Below are positions 9,525 to 20,374 of a stretch of 64,000 nucleotides of DNA, piece after piece. A program made the position numbers and the translations under genes. The stretch is from Chrysoperla carnea (taxonomy: Eukaryota; Arthropoda; Insecta; Neuroptera; Chrysopidae), in assembly GCF_905475395.1 (NCBI RefSeq), contig NC_058341.1, forward strand, positions 72,289,597-72,353,596, written 5' to 3'. The notes below the pieces were generated by a model. That model saw only the letters and a list, made by a program, of their open reading frames with translations. It had not been told where the DNA came from and made no database searches. Numbering within the stretch: the stretch's first letter is position 1; every line of letters starts with the position of its first letter.

Positions 9525-10805
9525 GTCTAAGATCCGGCTGCGAAATTAGTACATTAATAATGTAGATGATTGAAAGTCCATTTTTAAGTATTTTTACAAG
9601 TGAGGGAATTCATTTTTCGTAGGTTGTCAATTAAAAATTGGCAGCGAATACTATTTATTAAAATATTATTAATTAATTTTTGGAGAAACATTTCGTTTAT
9701 ATCGTACGAAAATAAAACCTACACCACAGTGTTTTTAAAAGATAAGAAAACTCACAGTTGCATACCCTTAAAGATGCTAGGTATTGAAAATAAAGTGTAG
9801 TGTAAGCGTAGTACTTTTTTGAAAGAAAAAAATTCGTTACAGGGCCAGCTCAAATGACTTTCGCAGAAACTGCCTATCGTTAAAAAAAAACCCTTTTTGA
9901 GCGACTTTAAAAAGAGGTCTTTTTTACCAAAATTTTTCAGAAACTACTGAACTTAGGAAAAACCAAAAAAATTCCGGCTATTATGAATTCAAATAGATTA
10001 AATTGTACCAAATTACATAACGATTGCATTTTTTTCAAGGAATAAAGAATTAAAAACCAAAAAAATTGTTTTTGCGTTTTATTCGAAAATGTTGAGGTTA
10101 TGTTAGAAAAAAGATAGAAATAAAAGTTCTAGATTTGTTTACTGCCTACAACTTTTATATTTAACTTTTTTTGATAGAACGAATATTTACGCCGTAAATC
10201 GCAAAAAACTGTTTGCCATCCCTTTAAACCTTCAACCATCTTCACCGGCAAACATTCAGCTGTAGGATTTTTTACCCAACAATTGTGATCCCTTTTTTGA
10301 CTCTTTCCCGCTGAGTTTGCCCTGTATCGACTTTTTTTCTTTCAAAAAAATACTACGCTTAAACTACATGTTACTTTCAATACCTTGCATCTTCAAGGGT
10401 AGGCAACTTCGATTTGCGATTTCTTTACAGGCAACTTTATAACATTAAATACAGTAAAAAATTAGTTTCAACGTGGTACAAATGGAATGAATATACATCA
10501 TGAACGTAAAGTTTATACGAAATAAATAAACCACCTGGCTGCGTAAAGGTTGCGGCAAACAATCAGCAGTAACTGTGAGTTTTCATATCTTTTAAAAACA
10601 CTGTGGTGTACGTTTTATTTTCGTACGATATAAACAAAATGTTTCTCCAAAAATTAATTAATAATTTTTTAATAAATAGTATTCGCGGCCAATTTTTAAT
10701 TGGCAACCTATGAAAAATGAATTCCCTCACTTGTAAAAATACTTAAAAATTAACTTTTAATCATCTACATTATTCATGTACTAATTTCTCAGCCGGATCT
10801 TGTAC
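9525..10805. repeat. fold-back arms inside the pogo-like element
   Basis: 9525-9740 is repeated in inverted orientation at 10555-10805 (for example AAAACACTGTGGTGTACG, ATTTTCGTACGATATAAAC, GGGAATTCATTTTTC). The arms are long and similar, with about 800 bp between them that hold a further small element. The frames at 9600-9800 and 10789 onward overlap the arms. Confidence 0.8.
9795..10375. mobile_element. small TIR element (family M), copy 1
   Basis: The ends GTGTAAGCGTAGTAC...TTCGTTACAGGG and CCCTGTATCGAC...GTACTACGCTT-like form inverted repeats. The core segments CCGTAAATCGCAAAAAAC and CGGCAAACATTCAGCTGT are shared with a second copy at 20375-20935. It is non-coding and MITE-like. Confidence 0.7.
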
Positions 10806-11406
10806 TATTATATTTAATTAAATATAAGTAATAATTGTATTTAACAAAAATCCCAGTATATTTCAATGTCTGTAACATAGTAAACTCCTCTTTTTGAGTT
10901 GACTGTGACTGCCTTTGGTGGGTTAATCTTTTTCTTCTGGTGGGTCTTTGTTTTTCCTTAATATCTTGGTACGGATACAAATTCAAATCATTCTTATCAG
11001 GCTATTTCCAGTTTTTCAAAGATTTTTGCATTGATTATATCAAAATTCCATCCTCACTAACAGATTCTATTAAACCTGCGAAGTATTCTTCGTCGTATAC
11101 AAATACGACAAAGTCTCCTTTCTCATAATTAACGTTATCTCCTTCAACCGGACTATCAAAGTTTTCAATATCCCCACAAGAGTTTTCAAGTTACCCATCA
11201 ATATCTTGACGGGAAAGTTGAAAATTCTGAAAGTCAGACTCAAACAAAACTTTCATTTCACTCTATCTGTTTTCTTCTTCTCCTTACTCTTGACTTTCTT
11301 TAACTTACGATCATCTTTAAGAGAAACTTTTTTTAAAGCCTCAATCGCATTTTTCTCTGGTGTGTCCGTTAGTATTCTATTCACAAACATGAATCACTTT
11401 AAATAA
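10789..11406 (-). pseudogene. pogo/Tigger-like (DDE) transposase C-terminus
   Basis: Reading the minus strand, ILTDTPEKNAIEALKK is followed by a lysine-rich linker, then in another frame VNYEKGDFVVFVYDEEYFAG, then MQKSLKNWK-stop-PDK, where the family usually has a tryptophan-proline WKWP, and YPYQDI. These are the C-terminal linker and tail of pogo/Tigger-type transposases as I know them. A stop at the WKW position, at least two frameshifts and the complete loss of the DNA-binding and catalytic domains make it a relic. Confidence 0.7.
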
Positions 11407-11622
11407 ATTGCCATAAAATCCAAAAAACTTACTTTTTGAGTGTAAAACAATAAAGTTCCTTTTTTAACCACACGATGCCGGCGAATCGCAACCAACTTCA
11501 TGTTAATGTTCATAAATGACGTTTCTAATACTATAGACAACAGCGCTCAAAAGCGAGGGATTTAAAAAAAAAGGTTGTTCTAGGTACAACTCTGTCCAAA
11601 GTACAACTAGTTCTCCTATACC

Positions 11623-12120
11623 TCTTTTTTATTAATCTTGCACCCGGTGGTTACAACATTAAACGCGCTATAAGTTCATAAATATCAATTAAAAAAAAAA
11701 AAAAATTTAGAGTAAGTCTTAAAAAATTTGTAGATTTAAAAGTTAAGTTATTATCAGATTCCTATTTGAACAAATATTGGAAGAGATATCGGTCAAATAG
11801 TCAATAAGTAAATCGTCATACTCGTACAATGATTAGTAATACAAAGAAAATTGGGTTTAAAAATCGGTAGGTAATTTAATTATCTATAATAAAGGTTATT
11901 ACCATTTAAAATTTACCATAAAGTGCACGGTTATGGAGATATAGCCTAAAACGGTTTTTTTTTTTTAATGGAGACACTTCTCCCGTCTATTTTTGTAACG
12001 ATTTTGTGCATTTACATTCAGTAGTTGCTACTGAACTTATTTAAATAAAAAAATAACTCCTGTAATTTAGTGCATTAAGGACAAGAGTAACTAGCTTAAG
12101 TATAACATATATTATTAAAT
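11623..12120. mobile_element. FB copy B, right part
   Basis: Resumes FB at TTATTAATCTTGCACCCGGT and continues through the right inverted arm to the same end as the other copies (AATAACTCCTGTAATTTAGT). Confidence 0.8.
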
Positions 12121-12309
12121 GAATTATACCATGGTATAAGAGACACTATCAAAAATTGATTCTTGTTATTTTTTTTTTATAGCATTTTGAATTTAGCAAA
12201 AAAAAAGATTTTTTTTCCAGAACACCTGCTTGAAATTTATATAAGTTTTAAAAAGTCAATAATGAACCATTTAAAACAAATTGTCTGGTTAACCTTTTCC
12301 CCGGTAGAT

Positions 12310-12470
12310 AAAAAAAAGATCCGCTAGGTGGCAGCACCAAGGGAGGTACATATATTTGAATTTTTTTATGACATGCTTTGTAAAAATGAAATTAACGGAA
12401 GATGGTGTGCTTGGTGCAAAGTTGAAATATGTAAAAATTCATTATCACCATGTTTGGGCCCGATGACCCA
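12310..12470. repeat. left arm of a 4.5-kb inverted repeat pair
   Basis: GATCCGCTAGGTGGCAGCAC, TACATATATTTGAATT and ACAAAGTATG-type words recur in inverted orientation at 16690-16850. The pair encloses the palindrome, family R, G-rich and hairpin arrays between them. Confidence 0.75.
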
Positions 12471-13025
12471 AAAAAAAAACGATGGCTAGGATATCGTGAT
12501 ATATCTGTTTCAGTAATAAAAATGGACTCGTAGAGAGGTGAGTTGTCGTTGATAATTCGTTTCCTTTGCTGTGAAATTTTTATATATCATGTACATATTA
12601 CGTTAAAGTTAATAGCTACTTAATAAAGGTCTAATTGTTTTTGCTAAAATACGAAAATGATTGTTATTAATTCCTTGTGTAAGTTTCTCTATCGTACGTA
12701 TTTATTTAATATTATACAAGACAAGTTTTTTGTTGGAATTGCTTGTAGTAATACGTCGAAAACTTGCTTTGTAAAATATTAAATAAATACGTACAAAAGA
12801 GAAACTTACTCGAGGAATTTAAACGAATCATTTTCGTATTTTAGATAAAAATTAGACATTTACTAAGTAGCTGTTAACTTTAACGTAATATGTACATGAA
12901 ATATAAAAATTTCCCAGCAAATAAATATAACAACTCACCTCTCTACAAGTACATTTTTATTACCTGAAACAGGTAAACCATGATATACAAGCCATCGTTT
13001 TAATTAGAACATGCAAGCCATCGAA
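12470..13025. mobile_element. palindromic (fold-back) element
   Basis: Centre near 12740. AAATGGACTCGTAGAGAGGT, TACATATTACGTTAAAGTTA and ATTTAATATTATACAAG on the left return inverted on the right up to ACGATGGC/GCCATCGT at the ends. It is non-coding, with arms of about 270 bp. Confidence 0.8.
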
Positions 13026-13044
13026 CATGGTGATCTTGAATTTG

Positions 13045-13740
13045 TATACTCTGTATATATGAAATATATAAAAGGTACATTAAGTTTAGTTCATTTCTTT
13101 TAGTTAATTAGTTCATTTCCGGTTGTCTGTCCGTCTGTCATCACGATTACTCAAAAACGAAAAGAGATATCAAGCTGAAATAGTTATAGCATGCTTAGGA
13201 CGTAAAAAGTGAGGTCAAGTTTGTAAATGAGGAGCATAGCTCAATTGGGTCTTAGGTCCGTAGGACCCACTTCTAAACCGTTAGAGATGGAACAAATGTT
13301 TAAATGTAAAGAATGTTCCTTATAAAAAATAAACAACTATTGTTTGAAACCTTTTTTTGTAAACATCATTGTTTACACGTGAGAACGCTATTTAGCTTAG
13401 ATCATAATTATAAATGTCTACCAATATTGTGTATTTTTCATCGATGCATGTTGAACTATATACCACATAATATGTTTGATGTAGGTAGTACTTTTACATA
13501 CCCTTCCATGTGTATTAGATATGTAGACTGCATAGGCATATGAATGGATTGATGGGAAGAGTGGATACTATTTAAGCGAGCTAAGTGTACCAAAGCTAAC
13601 TGTCCTAGGATATAATTGATTAAACACCAACGAAACTATCACCAGTTGTTTGTTGGTAGACTAAGCGGGGTAAGTGGGTTGATGGATAGTTAATGAATTA
13701 ATGATTCACTGAATGAAAACTTCATTTTTTCATTTAGAAG
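13045..13740 (+). repeat. family R copy with long AT-rich extension
   Basis: Begins with the R head (TTCCGGTTGTCTGTCCGTCT, GATATCAAGCTGAAAT, AGGACGTAAAAAGTGAGG) and continues into an extension (GGATATAATTGATTAAACAC, CACTGAATGAAAACTT) that is shared only with the R copy at 37312-38000. It leads directly into the G-rich minisatellite. Confidence 0.8.
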
Positions 13741-14755
13741 AACATTGTTGCGGATTAGATTTGAAGGGTGAATTTTGAGGGGGTGGGAGTAATATTCAGT
13801 AGGTTCAAATTTTTTTTAAGAACATTATGGCAGGGTAGATTTGGGATATGCATTTTGGGGAGAGTTTTCGTGGTGGGGATGGGGTAATTTTTGGGGGGCT
13901 TGTAAAAATTTTATTTTTGAAAGATCATTGTGTCGGAGTAGATTTGAATGGTAAATATTGAGGGGCTTTTAGTAATGGGGGTAATTTTCCGGGGGCAGTT
14001 TTCGTGAAAAGGGAGCGTAATATTTAGGGAGGTAAAAAATTTCTTTTTCAAATAGCATTGTGGCGTAGTAGCTTCGGAGGGTGACCTTTGAGGGGGAATT
14101 TCGTGTAGGGGATAGTTTCTCGGAAGTTGTAAAAAATTTTTGTTGAAGAAAATTGTGGCGGAATATGTTTGGGGCAGAATTTTAAGGGAGGTTTTGTGGA
14201 AGGGGGGGGGTAATTTTCAGGAGGGTAACATTTTTTTAAAGAACATTTGGGCGGGGTAGATTTGGAACGTATATTTTGAGGAGTGTTTTAGTGGAGGAGG
14301 TGGGGTAAATTTTGGGGGGCTTAAAAATTTTAGTTTTGGAAGATCATTGTGCCGGAGTAGATTTGTTTTGGGGAAGAGGTAATATAAAGGCAGGAAAATA
14401 AAATTTTTTTTTTTTGAAGAATATAGTGGCGGAGCAGATTTGGAGGGTGATTTTTGAGTGGTGTTTTCGTGGGGGGATAATTTTTCAGTAGTTGTAAAAA
14501 ATATTGTTTTTGGAAGAAAATTGTTGCGGAGTATTTTAAGAGGTGAATTTTTGGATGGGGGAGGGGGTTAATATTCCAGGGTTAAAAAATTTTTTTTTGG
14601 AAGAACATTGTAGCAAAGTAGAGGGGGTATAATTATGAGGGGGAGGGATGGGTGTGATGAAATGGGAAAATTAAGGCATAAGAGGGAGGAAGTTTTTTCA
14701 GGAGAAACACTTTTTCGGGGGAGGGCGGGTAAAATTTGGTAAGAGGGTTTTTATA
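13740..14755 (+). repeat. G-rich minisatellite, ~10 units of 80-125 bp
   Basis: The unit consensus is GAACATTGTGGCGGAGTAGA, then TTTGNAGGGTGAATTTTGAG, GGGG-rich stretches and TTGTAAAAATTTTTTT. Units start near 13738, 13821, 13921, 14050, 14147, 14240, 14341, 14417, 14513 and 14600. Guanine runs are all on the plus strand, giving strong strand asymmetry and G-quadruplex potential. A single isolated unit lies at 21172-21270, and a short C-rich trace (opposite strand) lies at 37995. Confidence 0.85.
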
Positions 14756-14880
14756 CCTTGTATAAATGTAATATATATCAAGGTATACTAACTTAAGATC
14801 AGAGTTTTTAACGCTTAGAAATATTGACAAACAAAATTTTGGTATGAGTGTTCATAAAGTCACTTAGTCCTACATTTCTA
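14755..14880 (+). repeat. family R head leading into the hairpin array
   Basis: ATATATCAAGGTATACTAAC and GTTTTTAACGCTTAGAAATA are the family R start. It is cut off after CACTTAGTCC by the GC-rich array. Confidence 0.8.
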
Positions 14881-16636
14881 CAGGCGACAAGGCGCGTTAC
14901 GCTTATCAATAACGCTGCGCGTTATCACAGCTACCTATATACTGCCCTTCGCGTTATATTATCTGACCCTGATGGTCAAAAATCGAATGTATTTTACAGG
15001 CAAAAATCGCTCCGCACCTTTCAATAACACTTTGCGCTTTGTCTGGTACCTTAATAGCGTGTTTTTACGTCATGGTATAGTGCTCAATGTTTCGTAAAAT
15101 GGCGCCTTTCTCTATCCTTTATTGATAGATTCACGTATGAAAACAATGCAGAAAAAGCGCGCCTAGCGCGCTTTTCAATAACGCTTCGCGTTTTATTATA
15201 TAGACCTGACTATAACGCTTCGCGTTTTATCGGAAACCTAAATAGCGTCTTAAATAACGCGCCGAGCGCGCTTTTCAATAACGCTTCGCTTTATATGGTC
15301 CAAGCCTGATGGTCACAAATCGAATGTATTCTACAGGCGAAAAGGCGCTCCGCACCCTTCAATAACGCTTCACGTTTTATTAGATGTTCAAATGTTTATT
15401 AGATGTTCATGTCAAATGGCGCGCTTCGCGCGCCCTTCTTTATCCTTTATTGATAGATTCAAAAATTAAAACAGAAAAAGCAGCAGAGAGCAAAGCCGTA
15501 ACGTTTCGCGTTTGATTATACAGGCATGACGCTCACTAGCATTGTGTGTCGTCCAGGTAAAAGACGCGCCGCGCTTACCTTCGACTCTTCGCTCTGCTTT
15601 ATGTATTATCTAAGACTAATAGATAGAATAACAATAAATATTGGTAGATCCAACAATGAAAATAATGGAGAAACAGCGCACTAAGCGCGATTTTTTATAA
15701 CGCTTCGCGTTATATTATCAAAGCCTGATGATCACAAATCGAATGTATTCTACAGGCAAAAAGGCGCTCTGCATCGTTCAATGACGTTTTGCGCTATATC
15801 AGGTACCATAATAGCGTGTTTTTACGTCATGAATAATGCTCAATGTTTCGTAAAATGGAGTGCTTCGCGCGCCCTTTTCTATTCTTCATTGATAGATTCA
15901 AGATTCTCCCCTCTATCTTTGATTGGTTTAGGAATGTTCAAGAATGAAAACAATGCAGGCCACGCTTAGGGCGCTTGTCAATAACGCTTCTCGCTTCTTT
16001 ATATACATGCATGACGCTAACTAGCCATATATGTGCTACAGGCTAAAAGGCGCACCGCGCTTATCTATAACGCTTTGTGTTGTATCAGATACCTAAATTG
16101 CGCCCTAAAATAACGCTTCGCGTTACTTATTATCTAAGAATAATAGAGAAAATAATGAGAAACATTCATAGATCAAAGAATAAAAATAATGCAGGTAAAG
16201 CGCTGGGTGCGCTTTTGAATAACGATTCAAAACGCAATTTTCAATGATGCATCATGAAATGATGCTCGATGTTTCATAAAATGGCGCGCTTCGCCATCCT
16301 TCATCCTTTATTGATAGATTCAGGAATGAAAACAATGCAGAAAAAGCGGCCTACAGGCTAACGTTTTGCGTTATATCAGATACCTTAATAGCAACAAATC
16401 GAATGTATTCTACAGGCGAAAAGGCGCTCCGCGCCTTTCAATAACGCTTTATCCTTTGCGCTTTATCAGATACGTTAATGTTTTCGAGCGTGTTTTTTTC
16501 GTCATGAAATTAATGCTCAATGTTTCGTAAAAGGGCGCACTTCATCCATCTCTTCCCTTTATTGATAGAATCAAGAATGAAAACAATGCAGCTTGTATAG
16601 CACTCGCATAACACTTCGCGTTAGTTATTGTCCAAG
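14880..16636. repeat. GC-rich hairpin satellite, array 1
   Basis: An irregular array built from a few modules that recur in changing order: AATCGAATGTATTCTACAGG (14983, 15314, 15734 and 16387, approximately), AATAACGCTTCGCGTT, TTTATTGATAGATTCAAG, ATGAAAACAATGCAG and self-complementary cores. Examples are AAAAGCGCGC-CTA-GCGCGCTTTT near 15165, a perfect 10-bp stem, and GGCGCGC-TTC-GCGCGCC near 15420, a 7-bp stem. CpG-rich sequence stands out against the AT-rich background. No coding potential is seen. Confidence 0.85.
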
Positions 16637-16720
16637 AATCTGATAATCAACACTGTCTATACAGGGTATTTCAACCATTTACTCAGTCAATTGTTTTTTT
16701 TTACTTGTTACATATTTGAA
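16637..16720 (+). repeat. family R tail after the hairpin array
   Basis: GATAATCAACACTGTCTATA followed by ACTCAGTCAATTG is the conserved R end; R head, array and R tail therefore form one unit (14755-16720). Confidence 0.8.
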
Positions 16721-16850
16721 TTTTGCTCCAAGCACATTATCATCCGTTAATTCCATTTTTACAAAGTATGTTTAACATTGTTGTCATAAAGAAATCAAAA
16801 TATATGTACCTCCCCTAGTGCTGCCGTCTAGCGGATCTTTTTTAATCTTC
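16690..16850. repeat. right arm of the 4.5-kb inverted repeat pair
   Basis: Reverse complement of 12310-12470: TACATATTTGAATTTTGC, GTACCTCCCCTAGTGCTGCC and TAGCGGATCTTTTTT. Confidence 0.75.
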
Positions 16851-16899
16851 CAAGAAAAAAGACTAATTAACTGCCAATAGACCTTCTGCTATAAACTTC

Positions 16900-17135
16900 T
16901 ATACCATTTGTAAACATCACTATTTACCCCCGAGGGCGCTAATTTTATAGTATGTATTATATGGAAATATAACATAAATACAACATATTATGAATGTGTT
17001 GTTACCTGAGAGTGGATATCTTTCTTTACCTACATGACGTCAAAAAACAAACGATTGCGTCATCAAAACTGTGTATATATGGTATTTCTACAATTTACTC
17101 AGTCAATTGTTTGTTTTCACTTGTTTTAAATTAAA
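16900..17135 (+). repeat. family R, 3' half
   Basis: GTAAACATCACTATTTACCC, TATAGTATGTATTATATGG, a tract ending in CAAACGATTGCGTCATC, and the tail ACTCAGTCAATTGTTTG. The head is missing. Confidence 0.75.
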
Positions 17136-17423
17136 ATTCACTTCTTAACACCTCTTTGGTTTTATTTAAATACAGTTTATAGTAGAGTAAAATTACGCCT
17201 TGTGTATGGATTAAAAGTTCGGGCAGCGAAACTTTGGGGTTTTTCTTTTCACATCAAAATAAGTATTTTTTGAAATTTTTTACTTTCCCGGAGTGGAGCA
17301 ACATTAACCAACAAAATAGCCGTAAAAAATGAAATTTTTTTCAGAAATTTTATCTTTTTTATTTTATATTCCCAAAAGGAGACATCGGTGTATATCCAAA
17401 TTTGATAGGTTTGTAGTCAATGT

Positions 17424-17424
<1 letters not shown>

Positions 17425-17459
<35 letters not shown>

Positions 17460-17483
17460 CTATATATATATATATATATATAA

Positions 17484-17537
<54 letters not shown>
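17425..17537. repeat. (AT)n microsatellite
   Basis: More than 100 bp of nearly pure TA repeats with two short AACT interruptions. Confidence 0.95.
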
Positions 17538-17540
<3 letters not shown>

Positions 17541-17590
17541 AACTATTTAACGGATTTCGCTAAAATTTTAACCGAAAGTTGTATGTATAT

Positions 17591-17987
17591 ATTTATTTAT
17601 TTATTTGGTATGCCCTATTGGGCTAATCAATCCATACATAAGTACATAAGCTCTGATAAAACAATAAAAAAGTATATTTACATCACAAAAAAGAAAACTT
17701 CAAATTCTTGAAACAATTAATTAATAAATATTACTATAAATATCGAAACAATGGATTTCGGAATTATATTAAACTATATGAAATGAAACGTTGGGGAAAG
17801 AGTGTCAAGTTATTTTCCCCGTTTTATTAATCATAAATTATTTTCCCCGTTAACCTTGCTGCTCTATTGTTCAGTATTTCTTTCAAAAAGTTGCCCACTT
17901 TCAAGACAGTTTCTTCATCTCTAACATTCAAAACACTTTCTAAGCACGATAACCCACCTCTCATCAAATCAAGTCTTTTACCCTCAA
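17591..17987 (-). mobile_element. 3' end of a LINE with target-site duplication
   Basis: Bounded by the direct repeat AAAGTTGTATGTA (17576-17588 approximately, and 17985-17998 approximately). The left end is (TTTA)n, i.e. an AAAT tail at the 3' end of a minus-strand LINE. It is a heavily 5'-truncated insertion of the same LINE family as 26567-29435. Confidence 0.75.
17827..17987 (-). pseudogene. LINE ORF2 C-terminal tail fragment
   Basis: The open frame GKRLDLMRGGLSCLESVLNV continues with RDEETVLKVGNFLKEILNN and ends RAARL..Y-D-stop. It aligns by eye with the end of the LINE at 29050-29187 (LVSLDRVLNVRD..YIEKVMSERKSRL). About 50 residues remain. Confidence 0.75.
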
Positions 17988-18424
17988 AAGTTGTATGTAA
18001 TAAAACCTACTATTGATATTAGTTTCATTAAAATCTATCAAATATTTTTCAAGTTACAGTCAAATGAACTGTTTTACCATATGTGTAAATGGCGTAATAT
18101 ATATATATATAGAGACGTGTTCTGCTCGTGATATGTAGCCCTTCTAATGTTATTGTCATTATGTAAAGGATGTGTGGGGGGAACCATTTTCGGTAATGGC
18201 GGATAAAATCACTGATGCGGGGGTGGAGGATTCGAGCAGAAGTTAAAATCTGCTCGTGATATGTCCGCCATTTTTCCAATATAATTTGCGTCACGTACGA
18301 AGTGAAAATTGAAGGGGGTGGCTAGGTCATGTCTAAAGAGTGAAAAAATAGAAATAAAAAAATCATATTTTTTGTTTTTCCTTTTCATCATTTAGGGTGA
18401 AGGAGATACAATTTATGGACATCT

Positions 18425-18998
18425 GTAATTGCCTATATATTAATCAATATATTATGTAATAAACAAATGCTTACTAGTCCTTGCTAATAGTAGAAAAGCG
18501 AAAATAACTGCCTGTCTGTCATTAGGTGTGTTACGCAATCACGCCTAAAAAATGAACCGATTTAATTTTGGTACAGAGGTAGTCCAGGTCTGTGAAAGGT
18601 CATAGGCTTACTTAATACTTTAAGGAATTGAAATATTCTGTTAAAGAATGTTTATGAAAAATTTACCTAGACCCCCCCCCCCCAAGGGATAGAATAAACG
18701 GGAGAGGATAGGGATAGGGATAGATAGAAGGGATAGAATTACTCTAAATCCTAAAAATAAGTTTCAAGCTTCTACCTTTAAAATTTACGTTATTTCCATA
18801 CAAATTTGCGTCCCCTATTTCAACCTCTTACAGTCTTTATTTCATTTAAATTGGTTCATTAGTTTAGACGTGATGGCGTAACACACATAAAGGCAGACAG
18901 CGTTATTTTAGCATTTATAATATTAGTAAAGACTAGTAAGGATTTGTTTATATATTGCTATACATAATATATTGCTAAATGTAACTAATAGGCAATTA
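18425..18998. mobile_element. MITE-like element with long inverted ends
   Basis: The left end AATTGCCTATATATTAATCA...CTTACTAGTCCTTGCTAATA and the right end TATTAGTAAAGACTAGTAAG...AATAGGCAATT are inverted repeats. A second inner pair, GTGTTACGCAATCACGCC and GACGTGATGGCGTAACACAC, is also inverted. The centre holds a C-run and GGGATAG repeats. There is no coding sequence. Confidence 0.7.
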
Positions 18999-19204
18999 CA
19001 TTATTTAATAAAAACTCCAAACTTAACATTACTTACATTATTGTTAACAGATGTCCAAAAGATGCATCTACACCCTAATTTAAGAAATGCCAAAACAAAA
19101 ATTATGATCAGCCATTTTCACTTTATAATTTTTATCTGTTATGGGCTCTTATACCATCAAAGTTATTTGAAAATTGTATTATGCATAATAACTTTTGCAC
19201 ATAT

Positions 19205-19735
19205 GGGCCAAAGTTATTAAAAAAACAACTCAAAACAAACAATTAATTGAGTTAACTGTTGAAATACCATGTAAAGACAGTGTTGATTACTCTGTCATAT
19301 TTTACATACATACATGTCACACATATGTAACTGATATTCCCATATAATACATACAGTACAATTTGCGCTAATTTGCGCTCTCACGGGTGAACAGTGATGT
19401 TAACGAAAAAATGTTTCAAACAAAAAGTTGAATTTTTTGTAAGGAACATTTATTACATTTAAACTTTTGTTCTATCTCTAACGGTTTAAAAGATAGGTCC
19501 TACGGACCCAAGACCCAATGCACCTATGTTGCTCATTTACGAGCTCGACCTCACTTTTTACGTCCTGAGTACGCTGTAAAAATTTCAGCTTAATATGTTT
19601 TCCGTTTTAGAGTATGGTGTTGTCAGACGGACGAGCGGACGGATAACCGGAAATGGACTGATTACGTGATTTTGTGACCTCCTATGAACTTGAGACTAAA
19701 CTTAGTATGCGTTGATATATTTCATATACATGATA
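19205..19735 (-). repeat. family R copy, minus strand, short form
   Basis: Runs tail to head on +: CAAACAATTAATTGAGTTAA, GTTGAAATACCATGTAAAGA, the CTCACGGGTGAACAGTGATG stretch, GGACCCAAGACCCAATG, CTCACTTTTTACGTCCTGAG, and the head ACTAAACTTAGTATGC. It is about 530 bp with no satellite insert. Confidence 0.85.
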
Positions 19736-20374
19736 TAATTAATAGAGGGAAGATAGTGCACAATTAATATGTCGGTCTAGGTTTTTTATACGTGAGCTAG
19801 ATCCTTCACTATTTTAATGCTAATGTCAACTAAGAAAATGTTCTTGAATACCTTTTCTAAGTTAAAATTTTCTAATAAGTAGTTTAAATCAACTATTTCA
19901 TCGTTATATGAAAATTGTCGCATTTTAAATATCAATTACTCACATACAGAGTTGTTCAATAAGATGTTACCACATAAATGGAAAACATTTTGTCCTAAAA
20001 GATATGTTACAAGTAAAATATGAGATGCATGTAGACCAAATAGATGTCATCCTTTAAATGAGGGAGGCATGTATTTTAAAAATACAATATAAGATTTTTT
20101 ATTATGTTCTAAAAATTATCGTCTTAACTAAAGTGGTATCACGTTTTTAGACAATGTTTTTCTGCGATTTGAATGGTTTCATCTCTTTACGAAAAATATC
20201 TCTCATTCAGTTGGTAACATCATATTGAACTACCCTGTACAACACATGTTGGTAGTAAGTAGTAACTAGTAAGAATTAATGGACCTTTTCATTTTAAAAA
20301 TTGATTATTTTCAGTTTCGGATAGTTTGTTAAAAAACTAATGTGATAAAATGATTAAAAAGTATCTTTGCTAGT
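19736..20374. other. no gene seen
   Basis: AT-rich sequence with no convincing gene or repeat boundary. Confidence 0.5.

Larger units (their letters stand above)
9084..11623 (-). mobile_element. pogo/Tigger-like DNA transposon inserted in FB copy B
   Basis: The left end TAGGGGAACCTGTTGTACCT and the right end (reverse complement TAGGAGAACTAGTTGTACTT) form imperfect terminal inverted repeats. The insert sits at a TA-rich site; FB copies A and C are uninterrupted at the matching point, so they show the empty site. Motifs such as GTACCTAGG, TACCATGGAC and TACCTTGGACA repeat inside both ends and may be transposase-binding sites (inference). The transposase relic is on the minus strand in the right half. 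The left half is occupied by further fold-back DNA. Confidence 0.75.
17175..18290. mobile_element. fold-back element (family P), diverged copy, interrupted
   Basis: TAGTAGAGTAAAATTACGCC, CATCAAAATAAGTATTTTTT and CTTTCCCGGAGTGG match the arms of the big palindrome at 23-25 kb. The right part resumes at 17988 (GTTACAGTCAAATGAAC). It is interrupted by an (AT)n run (17425-17537) and a LINE fragment (17591-17987). The short frames on the minus strand near 18050-18390 lie in this repeat. Confidence 0.7.

Noticed and set aside
14880..16636. CRISPR-like array
   Set aside because: Repeats are of several kinds, unevenly spaced (e.g. 331, 420 and ~650 bp), and there are no unique spacers of constant length. 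The rest of the window is clearly an insect-like eukaryotic genome.
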